A stretch of DNA of 64,000 nucleotides from JAUILA01 sp964563925 (GTDB lineage: Bacteria > Bacteroidota > Bacteroidia > Cytophagales > Cyclobacteriaceae), in assembly GCA_964563925.1 (NCBI GenBank), contig CAZLZD010000015.1, positions 22,488 to 86,487 of the forward strand, written 5' to 3'. The notes beneath the pieces are model-generated. The model made no database searches. It saw only the letters and a list, made by a program, of their open reading frames with translations, and was not told the DNA's origin. Shown here piece by piece: positions 1 to 8,548 of this stretch. How positions within the stretch are numbered: position 1 is the first letter of the stretch; each line of letters starts with the position of its first letter. The translations under genes were made by a program, and so were the position numbers.

Positions 1-2305
1 CCAGTCCAAGGAAGGCAATAAATATGGCAAGGCCTGAAAAATAGCCGATCATGGTTCCTGCCTTCTCCTCTGAATGATACATCTGGTCGAGACGGTCGTC
101 AAGAAAGAAGGGTACAAAGGGCTTTTCGGGCTCAAACTCCGCCCAAATCTTTTCCATATCGCCCAGTGCCGTGTAAATGTTTTCGCGTGTCAGACGTACG
201 GCCATATAGGATAAAAAGTTGTTTTCAAATCCAATGATTAACGGACGCACTTCATTTTTGAGGCTCATGAAATGAAAGTCTTCCACAACTCCAATGATCG
301 GGTTTTCCCTCCTGCTCCAACCGACATAATTTCCTTCCCAGCTTTTGTTCTGAAGGACTTCAAGCATTTTCTCATTGACCAGGAAACTTTGCCTGTCGGC
401 CTCATTACTGATATTGAAGTCCCTTCCTTCCCTGACTGTAATACCGAATGTTTCTATAAAGTCATGGTCCGTAAACAAACCGGGTAAATTTTGCCTGTCC
501 TCATACCCCGCCAACCGGAACGGCCGTACCGGCACATCTTCCCCGACAATATCGGATACCGCAGAGGCAGACACCACCCCGGTTGTACGCTTGAGCCGCT
601 CCTTAAATGTTTCCGGTTTGTCCTTAATGGTTGTCCCCCGTATTGGGATCATAATGATTTCCTCTGCCTTCATCCCCAGGGATTTCGAAGACAGGAATTC
701 ATGTTGCTGGAACACCACAAACGCCGAAATCAATAAAATAATGGAAATTGAAAACTGGAAAACCACCAGCGATTTACGGAACCATGAACCCCCTGACTCA
801 GCAGATGCCCGGCCCGATTTCAGGACGGAGGCCGGCTGGAAGCCGGAGAGCAAAATGGCTGGGTAGAATCCGGCGAGAATACCAAATAACAAGGTCAGAC
901 CAAGCGTCAATAATACAAGGGAAGGGGTCACCAGGCTTGACAGGTTTAACTCATTTCCTATGAGAGACTCAAACCAGGGAACAGCTATTGCAACCAGTAC
1001 TCCTCCCAGGAGCAGGCTGATGGTACAAAGCAACAACGATTCTCCAAAAAACTGCAGTACCAGGTTTTTCCGTGAGGAGCCCAGCACCTTTCTCAACGCA
1101 ACCTCCTTGGACCGCTGGATGGCCATGGCTGTCGAAAGGTTTATGAAATTAATGCCGGCGATCAAAAGGATAAATAAGGCGATGCAGGCGGCAATGTAAA
1201 CGGAACTGCGGCTGCGATGCGGTTCGAGTTCCTGGTACAGATCTGTGGTAAAATGAATGGAAGTTAACGGCTGGATATTGAAATCGATCACGGGTCGCAG
1301 GTTTTCCGGCATATGCTTGTCGGCAAAATCAGACAACAATCCACGGAATTGTACTTCCCCATAGCGTTCCGGCAATTTTACATACGTATGAACCGGGTTC
1401 CAGTACCAGCCATCAAAGCCCCAGGTATTCCCGGTGGCATCGAAAATATCCTGAATATTTAGCAATGGCACCAGGAAATCAAAATGAAAGTGGCTGTTGG
1501 CCGGGGCATCCGCCGCCACGCCGGTCACCGTCAGCGGCAACATATTCTCCAGCCAGATCGTCTCTCCAACCGGATCCCCATTGCCAAAATATTTACGAGC
1601 CGCAGAGGCGGACAGGACGACGGACTGAGGATCGTTGAGAACGCGTTGAGGATCTCCTGTCAGCAAAGGAAAAGTGAACATGTCAAAAAACGTGGTGTCC
1701 ACGAAAAATATCCCGTTCTCATAGAAACGTTTCTCCGGCTCCCGTAATACCATCAATGGCTCTTTCTGCCAAGCCTGATACATGCGGGTCACCACTGCAT
1801 CCGGATATTCACTGGCCAGTGCCGGGCCTGCCGCCCAGGATATCGCGGCCGATTTTTCGACGATCGCCCCTCCTTTATCCCTTACTGTTTCGGTAATACG
1901 GAAAATCCGGTCCGCATCCTGGTGAAAGGTATCGTAGCTCAGTTCGTTGAGTACGAAAAGAAGGATCATAAGCGAACATGCCATCCCGACACCGAGCCCG
2001 AGCAGGTTAATCGCACTGTACATTTTTTTCTTCCTGAGGTTCCGAAAGGCAATGGTGAGGTAATTCCGAATCATAATGGTTTGATTTGACGATGGGTAAC
2101 TGTTCTTTTCTCCCGTGATGACGTAAGGCTTGACCGAAAAAAGTACCTCTTTCACAAAAAGCCAGTTGGCCCGGAATGCAGACATGTGCCTGCGCCGGTG
2201 ATGCCAGACCTCTTCCAGGTCACCCTGCACCTCATCCAGGTAGTCGGCATGACAGAAAAGATTCAACAATGATATGGCCCACTTTGGTGGTCCGGCCTCT
2301 TGCAT
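1..2305 (-). CDS. FtsX/MacB-type ABC transporter permease with N-terminal prefix domain (3' end outside window)
   Basis: About 768 residues are visible and the C-terminal part lies beyond base 1. The protein starts MQEAGPPKW four bases after the padR stop. Residues 1 to about 80 form a small soluble prefix domain (key stretch LDEVQGDLEEVW) of the kind found on permeases paired with PadR regulators. A transmembrane helix (NLLGLGVGMACSLMILLFV) and a large extracytoplasmic region follow. Next comes an FtsX block of three helices with the typical RSKEVALRKVLGSS loop, then a second extracytoplasmic half. The last visible residues (GYFSGLAIFIAFLGL) begin the second FtsX block, so perhaps 80 to 100 residues are missing. 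Such proteins act with a separate ATPase in efflux or envelope-stress responses; the substrate is unknown. The start is inferred, because the frame stays open into padR. Confidence 0.88.
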   Translation of the reverse strand, partial: MQEAGPPKWAISLLNLFCHADYLDEVQGDLEEVWHHRRRHMSAFRANWLFVKEVLFSVKPYVITGEKNSYPSSNQTIMIRNYLTIAFRNLRKKKMYSAINLLGLGVGMACSLMILLFVLNELSYDTFHQDADRIFRITETVRDKGGAIVEKSAAISWAAGPALASEYPDAVVTRMYQAWQKEPLMVLREPEKRFYENGIFFVDTTFFDMFTFPLLTGDPQRVLNDPQSVVLSASAARKYFGNGDPVGETIWLENMLPLTVTGVAADAPANSHFHFDFLVPLLNIQDIFDATGNTWGFDGWYWNPVHTYVKLPERYGEVQFRGLLSDFADKHMPENLRPVIDFNIQPLTSIHFTTDLYQELEPHRSRSSVYIAACIALFILLIAGINFINLSTAMAIQRSKEVALRKVLGSSRKNLVLQFFGESLLLCTISLLLGGVLVAIAVPWFESLIGNELNLSSLVTPSLVLLTLGLTLLFGILAGFYPAILLSGFQPASVLKSGRASAESGGSWFRKSLVVFQFSISIILLISAFVVFQQHEFLSSKSLGMKAEEIIMIPIRGTTIKDKPETFKERLKRTTGVVSASAVSDIVGEDVPVRPFRLAGYEDRQNLPGLFTDHDFIETFGITVREGRDFNISNEADRQSFLVNEKMLEVLQNKSWEGNYVGWSRRENPIIGVVEDFHFMSLKNEVRPLIIGFENNFLSYMAVRLTRENIYTALGDMEKIWAEFEPEKPFVPFFLDDRLDQMYHSEEKAGTMIGYFSGLAIFIAFLGL

Positions 2306-2309
2306 ATCA

Positions 2310-2633
2310 TCAGGTGTTAATATCGGGTGCGAGCGACCAGAGCTGTTCCCGCTGGACCTGGATCTGCTTCAGTACCTCATACCCGTATGTTGTTATTGAA
2401 TATAGTCGCTTCTTTTTACCTCCGCGCACACTGGTTGCCGCTCCCATGCGGGAATTCACAAGTTTTTTTGCTTCAAGCCGTTTAAGTACGGTGTGAATGG
2501 CAGGAATGGAAATGGACTTGCCGGTTGTTTTCTCGTAGTGCTCTGCAACAGAAACGCCATAAATCTCCTCCTCCTGCATGACGAGAACAAGTAGCAGTAC
2601 CATTTCTTCAAGATTGCCCAGTTGAACAGACAT
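2310..2633 (-). CDS. PadR-family transcriptional regulator
   Basis: A 107-residue winged-helix protein. The N-terminus (LEEMVLLLVLVMQEEEIYG) and the recognition region (SIPAIHTVLKRLEAKKLV, then a basic wing RGGKKKRLYSIT) are typical of PadR repressors, which sense small molecules or envelope stress and usually repress themselves and a neighbouring transporter. Only four bases separate its stop from the FtsX permease start, so the two are co-transcribed and probably co-translated. A 15-bp AT-rich palindrome lies ten bases upstream of the start and is a plausible operator. The C-terminal extension is short, as in the minimal PadR subgroup. Confidence 0.9.
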   Translation of the reverse strand: MSVQLGNLEEMVLLLVLVMQEEEIYGVSVAEHYEKTTGKSISIPAIHTVLKRLEAKKLVNSRMGAATSVRGGKKKRLYSITTYGYEVLKQIQVQREQLWSLAPDINT

Positions 2634-2642
2634 AATTTATAC

Positions 2643-2657
2643 GTTTATTAAATAAAC
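2643..2657. promoter_or_regulatory. Perfect palindrome upstream of padR, possible PadR operator
   Basis: GTTTATT and AATAAAC are perfect inverted copies around a single central A, ten bases before the padR start codon. Position and symmetry suit a dimeric repressor controlling its own gene and the permease. The surrounding DNA is very AT-rich, so chance symmetry is possible. No second copy was found before the other padR gene at 8210. Confidence 0.4.
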
Positions 2658-2706
2658 ATTTGTATAAAATACGTAATTAATGGAGAAAGGGTTGCCATAA
2701 CGAGCA

Positions 2707-2918
2707 TTAAAAAGCAGTAATCTGTTCCCGGCTTGTACGGATCAGATGGAGCAATGGGGCCAAGGCTAATGCCAGGTAAACATATCCCATCATTTCAAAT
2801 GCCGCTAAATGCAGAGTATCAAAATCATCCTGCAGGAGAATGTCGCTCATGAAAAATTGGGGGCATTTACACTGGCATGCATCACCACCACCGCAAAGAG
2901 GTTTCCCCTGTTACGAAA
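2707..2918 (-). pseudogene. Remnant of a CPBP-family intramembrane metalloprotease gene
   Basis: The minus strand first encodes RGNLFAVVVMHASVNA, which matches the last conserved block of CPBP (Abi) membrane proteases, with the H-x3-N pair. The frame stops just after (TCA TGA). The next frame, starting MSDILLQDD at about 2850, continues with a hydrophobic helix (MMGYVYLALALAPLLHLI) and a polar tail to TAA at 2707-2709. The two pieces join naturally across a one-base shift. Nothing of the N-terminal two thirds is present, because the ABC permease ends at 2943. I read it as a truncated, frameshifted gene; a short functional protein is unlikely. Confidence 0.6.
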
Positions 2919-2942
2919 CTAAGATTTTTTGACAAAGTTGGG

Positions 2943-3707
2943 TCAGGATATTCGAAAATCCCGGGCCGACTGATAAACTCCTGCCCCGAGGAATAGCAAA
3001 AAACAAAGCAGGCTGCCAAGCACTACATCGATACGCACTTGTTGGTCATCAAGCAGGGAAGCCACGGCCAGTCTGGGATGGGAGAATGGGAACCAGAAGG
3101 CATTCATGTTGTAATCGCTGAGGAGCTGGGCAATTACAAACCCCACAATGCCTGCTGCCAGCGGCAGCACAAATCCGCGCGAGAAATAGCTGACCCAAAA
3201 CATCATTCCGAGGATACCGGCTGAGGATATGATAGTAATTATCATCAGGTTGCCTGTAAGGGAGAATGAAAGGCCGGAACCGGAAAGTCCGATGCCTGCC
3301 AGTTCAGGTATCAGCATCATCAGCACCCAAAAAAGGCCGTGGGAAAAGGAGAATGCGAATAAGACGATGAGCAGCTTCGATACGTAGATGACCGGCTTCG
3401 GAACCGGCAACGCATACAGCCTTTGCCACGCGTGGTTTTTATTCTCCAATAAAACCGACAATGCACACAGGATTACAATATACATAGGCAGAAGCATAGG
3501 AAGTATGCCGTCATAATGAAAACGAACCCATGCTTCGGTATTATCAAGAACCTGCGGGGACACCTGGTCAGTGACCTGCGGAAGATACCAGGCCAGACCG
3601 GCAATCATCAGGTTGGTACTAACCGTTCCTACGGTAGACAACCAGAAGATCCCGGTACCTTTGAGTTTGAGTAACTCAGCTGACAACGCCCCGCTCCACT
3701 TAGTCAT
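2943..3707 (-). CDS. ABC-2-type transporter permease (BcrB/LanFEG-like)
   Basis: A hydrophobic protein of 254 residues with about six membrane segments. It is the permease of an exporter whose ATPase is encoded immediately upstream. The start is taken at MTKWSGALSAELLKLKGTG, which overlaps the ATPase stop by eight bases. The N-terminal LSAELLKLKGT motif is typical of the bacitracin/lantibiotic-immunity type of permease. A longer reading is open to 3782 but only translates ATPase coding sequence in another frame. The substrate is unknown; peptide self-protection or lipid export are usual for the family. Confidence 0.85.
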   Translation of the reverse strand: MTKWSGALSAELLKLKGTGIFWLSTVGTVSTNLMIAGLAWYLPQVTDQVSPQVLDNTEAWVRFHYDGILPMLLPMYIVILCALSVLLENKNHAWQRLYALPVPKPVIYVSKLLIVLFAFSFSHGLFWVLMMLIPELAGIGLSGSGLSFSLTGNLMIITIISSAGILGMMFWVSYFSRGFVLPLAAGIVGFVIAQLLSDYNMNAFWFPFSHPRLAVASLLDDQQVRIDVVLGSLLCFLLFLGAGVYQSARDFRIS

Positions 3708-4419
3708 TCCTGTTTGGTTGAAGTGAAACATACAATTCCTCCATATCCCGATAGGCGTTAACCATTTCCATACTCCCGTCAAAAATTATCCTTCCCTGAC
3801 GGAGAATGACCACATGATCGCAAATTCGCTGCACCTCGGGCAAAAGGTGACTCGAGAGAAGTATTGTCTTTTGTTCCTTTTTAAGACCAAGCATCAGTTC
3901 ACGCACCTGGATCATTCCATCGGGATCCAGGCCGCTGGTAGGCTCATCCAGAATAAGGACTTCCGGATCATGGAGCAGGGCAGCGGCGAGTCCGGCCCGT
4001 TGCCGCATTCCGGTTGACAGGGTCCCTGCTTTCTTGCCCCTGAAAAGATCAGCCTGAGTCAGTTTCAATACCTTCTCAATGGATTCTCCCGGTATCCCAC
4101 GATAGCATTGCAACAGCCGGAAGTTGTCCTGCAGGGATAAATGGTTATAAAACACGGGGGTTTCGATCATGAGTCCCAGCTTTTTATAGAGGAGACCGCG
4201 GGGCATTTCTGACATCGGGGACCCATGGAAAAGCACTTCACCTTTCTGTGGCTGTAACAATCCTGCCAGCAACCTGAATAGAGTGGATTTACCGGAGCCA
4301 TTATGACCAAGAATACCGAGTATCGATCCTTTTGACACGGTCAAGGATATATCAGATATATCAGTCTCTTTCCCTTTATACGAAAAATCCAGGTGGTGAC
4401 AGGAAATAACAGGATCCAT
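3700..4419 (-). CDS. ABC transporter ATP-binding protein (BcrA-like)
   Basis: A cytoplasmic ATPase of 239 residues that drives the permease encoded by the overlapping downstream gene. Visible motifs are Walker A (GHNGSGKST), a signature loop in variant form (LSTGMRQR), Walker B with the catalytic Glu (VLILDEPTSGLDPDG) and the switch His (LLSSHLLPEV). The short C-terminus without an extra domain fits the BcrA/LanF group of drug- and peptide-resistance exporters. The two genes form a small operon; no regulator gene is attached to it. Confidence 0.92.
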   Translation of the reverse strand: MDPVISCHHLDFSYKGKETDISDISLTVSKGSILGILGHNGSGKSTLFRLLAGLLQPQKGEVLFHGSPMSEMPRGLLYKKLGLMIETPVFYNHLSLQDNFRLLQCYRGIPGESIEKVLKLTQADLFRGKKAGTLSTGMRQRAGLAAALLHDPEVLILDEPTSGLDPDGMIQVRELMLGLKKEQKTILLSSHLLPEVQRICDHVVILRQGRIIFDGSMEMVNAYRDMEELYVSLQPNRND

Positions 4420-4579
4420 GACTAATTATACGAAGGATTATCCAGAGGTGAGACCTTATGCTCACAGAAGTTTAAAGCCAGGATACGAGTCGAAATAATT
4501 GGCCGAACCCGCATCCCTGCGATTGTGATTTCCGTAAATAGTACAACCAACTCATTATCAACCTTAAAAATCAATCATT

Positions 4580-4948
4580 ATGTCTGTATTAGAAAATGCA
4601 AAGGACCTTCAGAAGATGATGGCGGAAGGCAATACCATGGAAGCCTTCGAGAAATATTATCATGATGACGTTACGGTCATTGAAGTCCCGAATGGAGATA
4701 CCCGTAAAGGCAAAGATGCCCAGCGAAAGATCATCAAGGAATGGTTTGAAAGTGTGGAGCAAGTGCATGGCGGTGGGGTCAATTCGGTATGTGCCAATGA
4801 GGAAGACGGCGTGAGCACGGCCGAGTCATGGACCGACGTGACTTTCAAGGGTGGGGATCGCATGAAGTTGTCAGAGGTGGCCGTTCAAAAATGGAAAGAC
4901 GGCCAGATCATCGAAGAAAAATTCTATTACAACATGCCGCAGCAATAA
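4580..4948 (+). CDS. SnoaL-like / NTF2-fold small protein
   Basis: A soluble protein of 122 residues with the pattern of the SnoaL-like NTF2 fold. An N-terminal helical stretch (VLENAKDLQKMMAEGN) is followed by EAFEKYYHDDVTVIEVPNG, a KGKDAQRKIIKEWF helix, and beta strands ending KWKDGQIIEEKFYY. Members are often small enzymes or ligand-binding proteins, but no catalytic residue set can be assigned. It is a single-gene unit, convergent with the transporter gene and separated from it by a short hairpin. No signal peptide is present. Confidence 0.8.
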   Translation: MSVLENAKDLQKMMAEGNTMEAFEKYYHDDVTVIEVPNGDTRKGKDAQRKIIKEWFESVEQVHGGGVNSVCANEEDGVSTAESWTDVTFKGGDRMKLSEVAVQKWKDGQIIEEKFYYNMPQQ

Positions 4949-4954
4949 TGGGAA

Positions 4955-4973
4955 AGGAGGCCATGTGCCTCCT
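4955..4973. terminator. Hairpin between convergent genes
   Basis: AGGAGGC and GCCTCCT form a seven-base-pair stem around a CATGT loop in the 31-bp gap between two convergent stops. The tail is only moderately T-rich on the plus strand (CCATTTCT), so it is a weak bidirectional terminator at best. Confidence 0.45.
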
Positions 4974-4979
4974 CCATTT

Positions 4980-7172
4980 CTACAGCAGGATCTCATCGAA
5001 TTCTATATCCTGTGCGGCCAGCACAAAAAGGGTGGTGGGCAATCCGCTGGTGTGCACCTTGAAATCGGCATAGTACGAGGCAAAATTTTCCCCAGGCTCG
5101 GCCAGACCCATGATCACCAGGTCGGCGGCACGTGACGCTTTGGGTAAAATTTCATAAAAGCTGCGGTCATTCTGTACCACAAGGTTGATACTGCACTGAA
5201 TCCTTAATTTATCAATAAGTTCGCGGATATTCCGTCTTGCCTCAGCGGCCGCTTTTTCAGACTTCACGACCATATTAAGCTGGATAACCGCATTATTCCA
5301 TTCGATCCCGCGCTGTAAAAGGTGGGCAATGATGATCATCAGTGCCCCGTTGTTCCTGAGCCCTCCCCACCAGACATCGATCCGTTTCATCTTTCCAAAT
5401 CCCTTTGATTCGCTGTCCCGCACGATGAGCACATTCCGTTTTCTCTCATAGCAATGGCTGACCATGTCACAATATCTTTCGTGATGGCTGTTTTCCTGGG
5501 TGTCACCAAGCAGGATTGTATTGGGAACCAGGGCCCCCAGGCCATAGCTTTCCACCAGCCGCTTCGCACCGGCAAACGGGTCCGGGGCGGCAATCACACG
5601 GACCAGGCAGGGGACCCGCCGGTTGAGCAAGTAATCCCTTATCCGGTCTTCCATGGCCAAAATACGCTGCTGGGACATGTTGGTCTCCGGCACGACTGTC
5701 GCCACGGTCGTGAGGCCCCGGTTCTGGATGATCTCATTCGTAAAAGAGATCAGGTGCCAGCGTTTGGTTGGTGCCCCAGACAGCACCAGGATGTGGGGCC
5801 GCCAGTTTTTCGGATCCACATTGCCCCGGACATGCAACAGACCCATTCTTATCATGGTCAGCCAGACGCCTTCACGCACATCTCCCCAGGTCGTGCGGAG
5901 CTGCCGGCCCTGCAGCCAGATGAAAACCCCCGCCAGGAAAATCACAGCCACCACGGTAGCGGGCGGATTGATCAGAAACATTACAGCTACACATCCCACC
6001 GCCCCGGTAAGTGAGAATATCCAGTGGACGCGGAAGGAGGGCCGGAAGGACGGACTGGCCAGGAATTGCTCAATGGCAGCTGATATATTCAGGACACCGT
6101 ACGTCGCCAGGAAGAACATAGACAATACAGGGGCAATGACATTCAGGTCTCCCGCATACACGGCGATCAGGGCAACAGCCAGGGTGACAACCGTTCCGAT
6201 GCGCGGATTATCATCTTTCCCGGCACCCCTTCCCATCCACCGCAGCGGCCTGGGCAGTACACGGTCCCTCGCTAGTGCCTGCAGAACCCGCGGTGCACCA
6301 AGAATGCTGCCTACCGCACTGGACAAGGTGGCCCCCCAAATCCCCAGAAGAATAGCATCCCCCCAGTAAGCCATTTTCCGCATGATAAGCGGGTCTTCAA
6401 TCAGGGTTAGCGCATCGGCACGACCGGCAAGAATAACCGGCAGGGTCATATAGATAAGGTATCCCGCGCCTACGGCAAGAAATGTCCCCCTCGGAATGGA
6501 TTTACTCGCATTCTTCAGGTCGCCTGACATGTTTACTCCGGCCATGATCCCGGTGACAGCCGGGAAAAACACCGCAAAGACCGTCCAGAAATTCTCCGAG
6601 TTGGCAGGCTTGGCACCCCACATCTCAATATTGGTAGTCTCCAGGGGCTTCCCAAATACCAGCGAGACCAGGGAGATCGCAATGGCGGCAAGAATAAAGA
6701 ATTGCGACCTTACCGCGATGCGGGCAGACAGGAGTGCAAGTCCGCCTACCAGCAAGGTGACTATCATACCGACCGCCACCTGGTTTACCTGCGGAAAAAC
6801 GATGGCAATACTTTCTGCAAAACCAATGGTGTATAGCGCCACCGAAAGTGCCTGGGCAATATACAGCGGTATACCAACCGCCCCGCCGGATTCAATTCCC
6901 AGCGAACGGCTGATCATGTAGTAGGCCCCGCCTGTTTTAACATTCTGGTTGGTGGCAATCGCTGCAATGGAAAGGGAGGTGAGAAACGTAATACTCGTGG
7001 AAAGCGTTACAATGATCAGGGTACCAATCAACCCGACATTCCCGACGACCCAGCCAAACCTCAGGTACATGATCACGCCAAGAATGGTCAGGATCGATGG
7101 TGTAAATACACCCTCGAACGTGCTCAGTCCGCTTCCTGACGTATTACTTTTAAGTCTGAAAATTCTTCTCAC
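4980..7172 (-). CDS. Cation-chloride cotransporter-family (SLC12-like) membrane transporter
   Basis: A protein of 730 residues. Residues 20 to about 420 hold roughly twelve membrane helices starting TFEGVFTPSILTILGVIMY, the hallmark opening of the SLC12/amino acid-polyamine-cation superfamily. KTGGAYYMISRSLG and GIMAGVNMSGDLKNASKSIP follow. After about residue 430 comes a soluble domain of some 300 residues with mixed alpha/beta elements, as in eukaryotic cation-chloride cotransporters. Bacterial members are poorly characterised and could move K+, Na+, Cl- or amino acids. It is a single gene; the start lies close to the first conserved block and has no competitor. Confidence 0.85.
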   Translation of the reverse strand: MRRIFRLKSNTSGSGLSTFEGVFTPSILTILGVIMYLRFGWVVGNVGLIGTLIIVTLSTSITFLTSLSIAAIATNQNVKTGGAYYMISRSLGIESGGAVGIPLYIAQALSVALYTIGFAESIAIVFPQVNQVAVGMIVTLLVGGLALLSARIAVRSQFFILAAIAISLVSLVFGKPLETTNIEMWGAKPANSENFWTVFAVFFPAVTGIMAGVNMSGDLKNASKSIPRGTFLAVGAGYLIYMTLPVILAGRADALTLIEDPLIMRKMAYWGDAILLGIWGATLSSAVGSILGAPRVLQALARDRVLPRPLRWMGRGAGKDDNPRIGTVVTLAVALIAVYAGDLNVIAPVLSMFFLATYGVLNISAAIEQFLASPSFRPSFRVHWIFSLTGAVGCVAVMFLINPPATVVAVIFLAGVFIWLQGRQLRTTWGDVREGVWLTMIRMGLLHVRGNVDPKNWRPHILVLSGAPTKRWHLISFTNEIIQNRGLTTVATVVPETNMSQQRILAMEDRIRDYLLNRRVPCLVRVIAAPDPFAGAKRLVESYGLGALVPNTILLGDTQENSHHERYCDMVSHCYERKRNVLIVRDSESKGFGKMKRIDVWWGGLRNNGALMIIIAHLLQRGIEWNNAVIQLNMVVKSEKAAAEARRNIRELIDKLRIQCSINLVVQNDRSFYEILPKASRAADLVIMGLAEPGENFASYYADFKVHTSGLPTTLFVLAAQDIEFDEILL

Positions 7173-7299
7173 AAGGGATTAAAGATAGAAAGCCTTAAGT
7201 ATGCGCCGAAGAAAAATCTCCTTTATTCTCAGATATGAGGTTCTTGCTGGAGAATGTGCACTAAATCCAGTAGTTTTCAACCTGAATCACACAACAATT

Positions 7300-7494
7300 A
7301 TGGGATTATTCTGGAACCTCATTCAGCAAGGCCAGCTGGGCCGGCAGGAAAGCAAGGTAAATACCCTGGAGGGCAGGGTGGCACGACTTGAAATTGAATT
7401 ACGTAAAACGCAGGATCTGCTTATTGAAACCCTGAAGGTACTCGAAGAAGTTACCGGAAAGGATCATGACGGGGACGGACGAATTGGACGGTGA
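7300..7494 (+). CDS. Small coiled-coil protein of unknown function
   Basis: The protein has 64 residues from MGLFWNLIQQGQLGRQ; the frame is open to 7201 but the upstream part has no protein-like character. Residues 15 to 52 form a strong heptad coiled coil (KVNTLEGRVARLEIELRKTQ). The C-terminus is acidic with a DHDGDGRIGR end that looks like one EF-hand-type loop. It has no signal peptide, though the N-terminal turn is hydrophobic enough to touch a membrane. Function is unknown. Its stop lies three bases from the convergent downstream gene's stop. Confidence 0.6.
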   Translation: MGLFWNLIQQGQLGRQESKVNTLEGRVARLEIELRKTQDLLIETLKVLEEVTGKDHDGDGRIGR

Positions 7495-7497
7495 GCC

Positions 7498-8085
7498 TTA
7501 CTTGATCAGATGCTGTTCCCTGAGGTTCTCACGAAGGACTTCAAGCTCCGCCTGGTCGATAACCCCGCGTTGCCTGAGGTATTTGAGGTTTTCCAGCTGA
7601 TGTTCAAATTTCATATCAGGATCAAAAGTGCTCAATTCCTCCTTCAGCCTCGCCCGTACCTTGGTTCGTATCGTTTCAATAAATGACCTGACCGTCTCCT
7701 CGTCCGGACTGCTGATAAAAAAGGTCAGGGTTTTTCTTCCCCCGGAAAGAATGAAATGAGCGGCAAAATATTTTTGTATGCTCCACCAGAACACCGTGAG
7801 CCACATAAAACAGAAAAACAGGAAGAGCATGCTGAGCTTCATATCCGTTCCGTCCAAAAATGACTGAAAGGTCATGTGGGAGGAAACGATCAGCAATCCA
7901 CCGAAGAGAACCGCATTTCCCAGCCCTTCACGGGACCTTACCTTCGTCAGGTCCAGGCCTATGTCATGATAATCAGCCTCCCATTCCTTGTCGTCAAAGA
8001 CAGATTTCTCCTTTATTCTGATTCCCTGACGATGGAGGGTAAATTTTTTGGAAGACAAAAGATAACGCTGTTCCAGTTTTTCCAT
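7498..8085 (-). CDS. Membrane protein of unknown function with two central helices
   Basis: The protein has 195 residues from MEKLEQRYLL. A reading 28 residues longer is open but starts with an unconvincing basic stretch. An N-terminal soluble part carries beta-strand-like segments (KFTLHRQGIRIKEKSVF). Two adjacent membrane helices follow (GNAVLFGGLLIVSSHMTF and LSMLFLFFCFMWLTVFWW), then a cytoplasmic-looking C-terminus. The end (ENLKYLRQRGVIDQAELEVL) resembles short SHOCT-like oligomerisation tails. I do not recognise the family. The region from 8086 to the padR start at 8210 holds no obvious gene. Confidence 0.65.
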   Translation of the reverse strand: MEKLEQRYLLSSKKFTLHRQGIRIKEKSVFDDKEWEADYHDIGLDLTKVRSREGLGNAVLFGGLLIVSSHMTFQSFLDGTDMKLSMLFLFFCFMWLTVFWWSIQKYFAAHFILSGGRKTLTFFISSPDEETVRSFIETIRTKVRARLKEELSTFDPDMKFEHQLENLKYLRQRGVIDQAELEVLRENLREQHLIK

Positions 8086-8209
8086 TTCCCCTTGTTTTAC
8101 GTGTAAATACGCCCTCCGCCCCGCTGGTAACACCAAAAAAATAGCTCTTGCGTAAAACTTTATTTGCAATGGCCCGTATATACCTAAGAATCCAATGTAT
8201 TAATCAATT

Positions 8210-8548
8210 ATGCATAGCCCGGAACTTGTAAAAGGAACGCTTCAAACCATCATATTGAAATTACTGGCAGATCACGGGCGGATGTATGGCTACGAGATCA
8301 CACAGAAGGTAAGGGACTTGTCTGACGGTTCACTGATAATAACCGAAGGCGCCCTGTACCCTACTCTGCACCGGCTGGAATCAGAAGGTATGCTGAGTAC
8401 CGAAAAAGAACACATTGGCAAGAGGGTCAGGAAGTACTACAAGCTGACTCCATCGGGACAATCATCAGTCACTGCCAGGATAGATGAATTTGAGAATTTT
8501 GTGAGGACGATGTTCATTCTCTTAAAACTGAATCCACAAAGAGTTTGA
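8210..8548 (+). CDS. PadR-family transcriptional regulator
   Basis: A 112-residue winged-helix repressor: LVKGTLQTIILKLLADHGRMYGYEIT, then the recognition segment TEGALYPTLHRLESEGML and the wing KRVRKYYKLTPSG. This is the classical PadR type and differs from the regulator at 2310. Its stop overlaps the TTG start of the downstream permease, so the two form a translationally coupled unit. Autoregulation is usual for the family, but no clear operator palindrome was seen in the 60 bases upstream. Confidence 0.92.
   Translation: MHSPELVKGTLQTIILKLLADHGRMYGYEITQKVRDLSDGSLIITEGALYPTLHRLESEGMLSTEKEHIGKRVRKYYKLTPSGQSSVTARIDEFENFVRTMFILLKLNPQRV

Noticed and set aside
5653..6369. Open frame of 238 codons opposite the SLC12-like gene
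   Set aside because: Antisense shadow; low-complexity, Thr/Arg-rich translation.
7201..7299. Extended N-terminus of the small coiled-coil protein
   Set aside because: The extra 33 codons give a sequence without fold character, and the ATG at 7300 follows a typical AT-rich leader.
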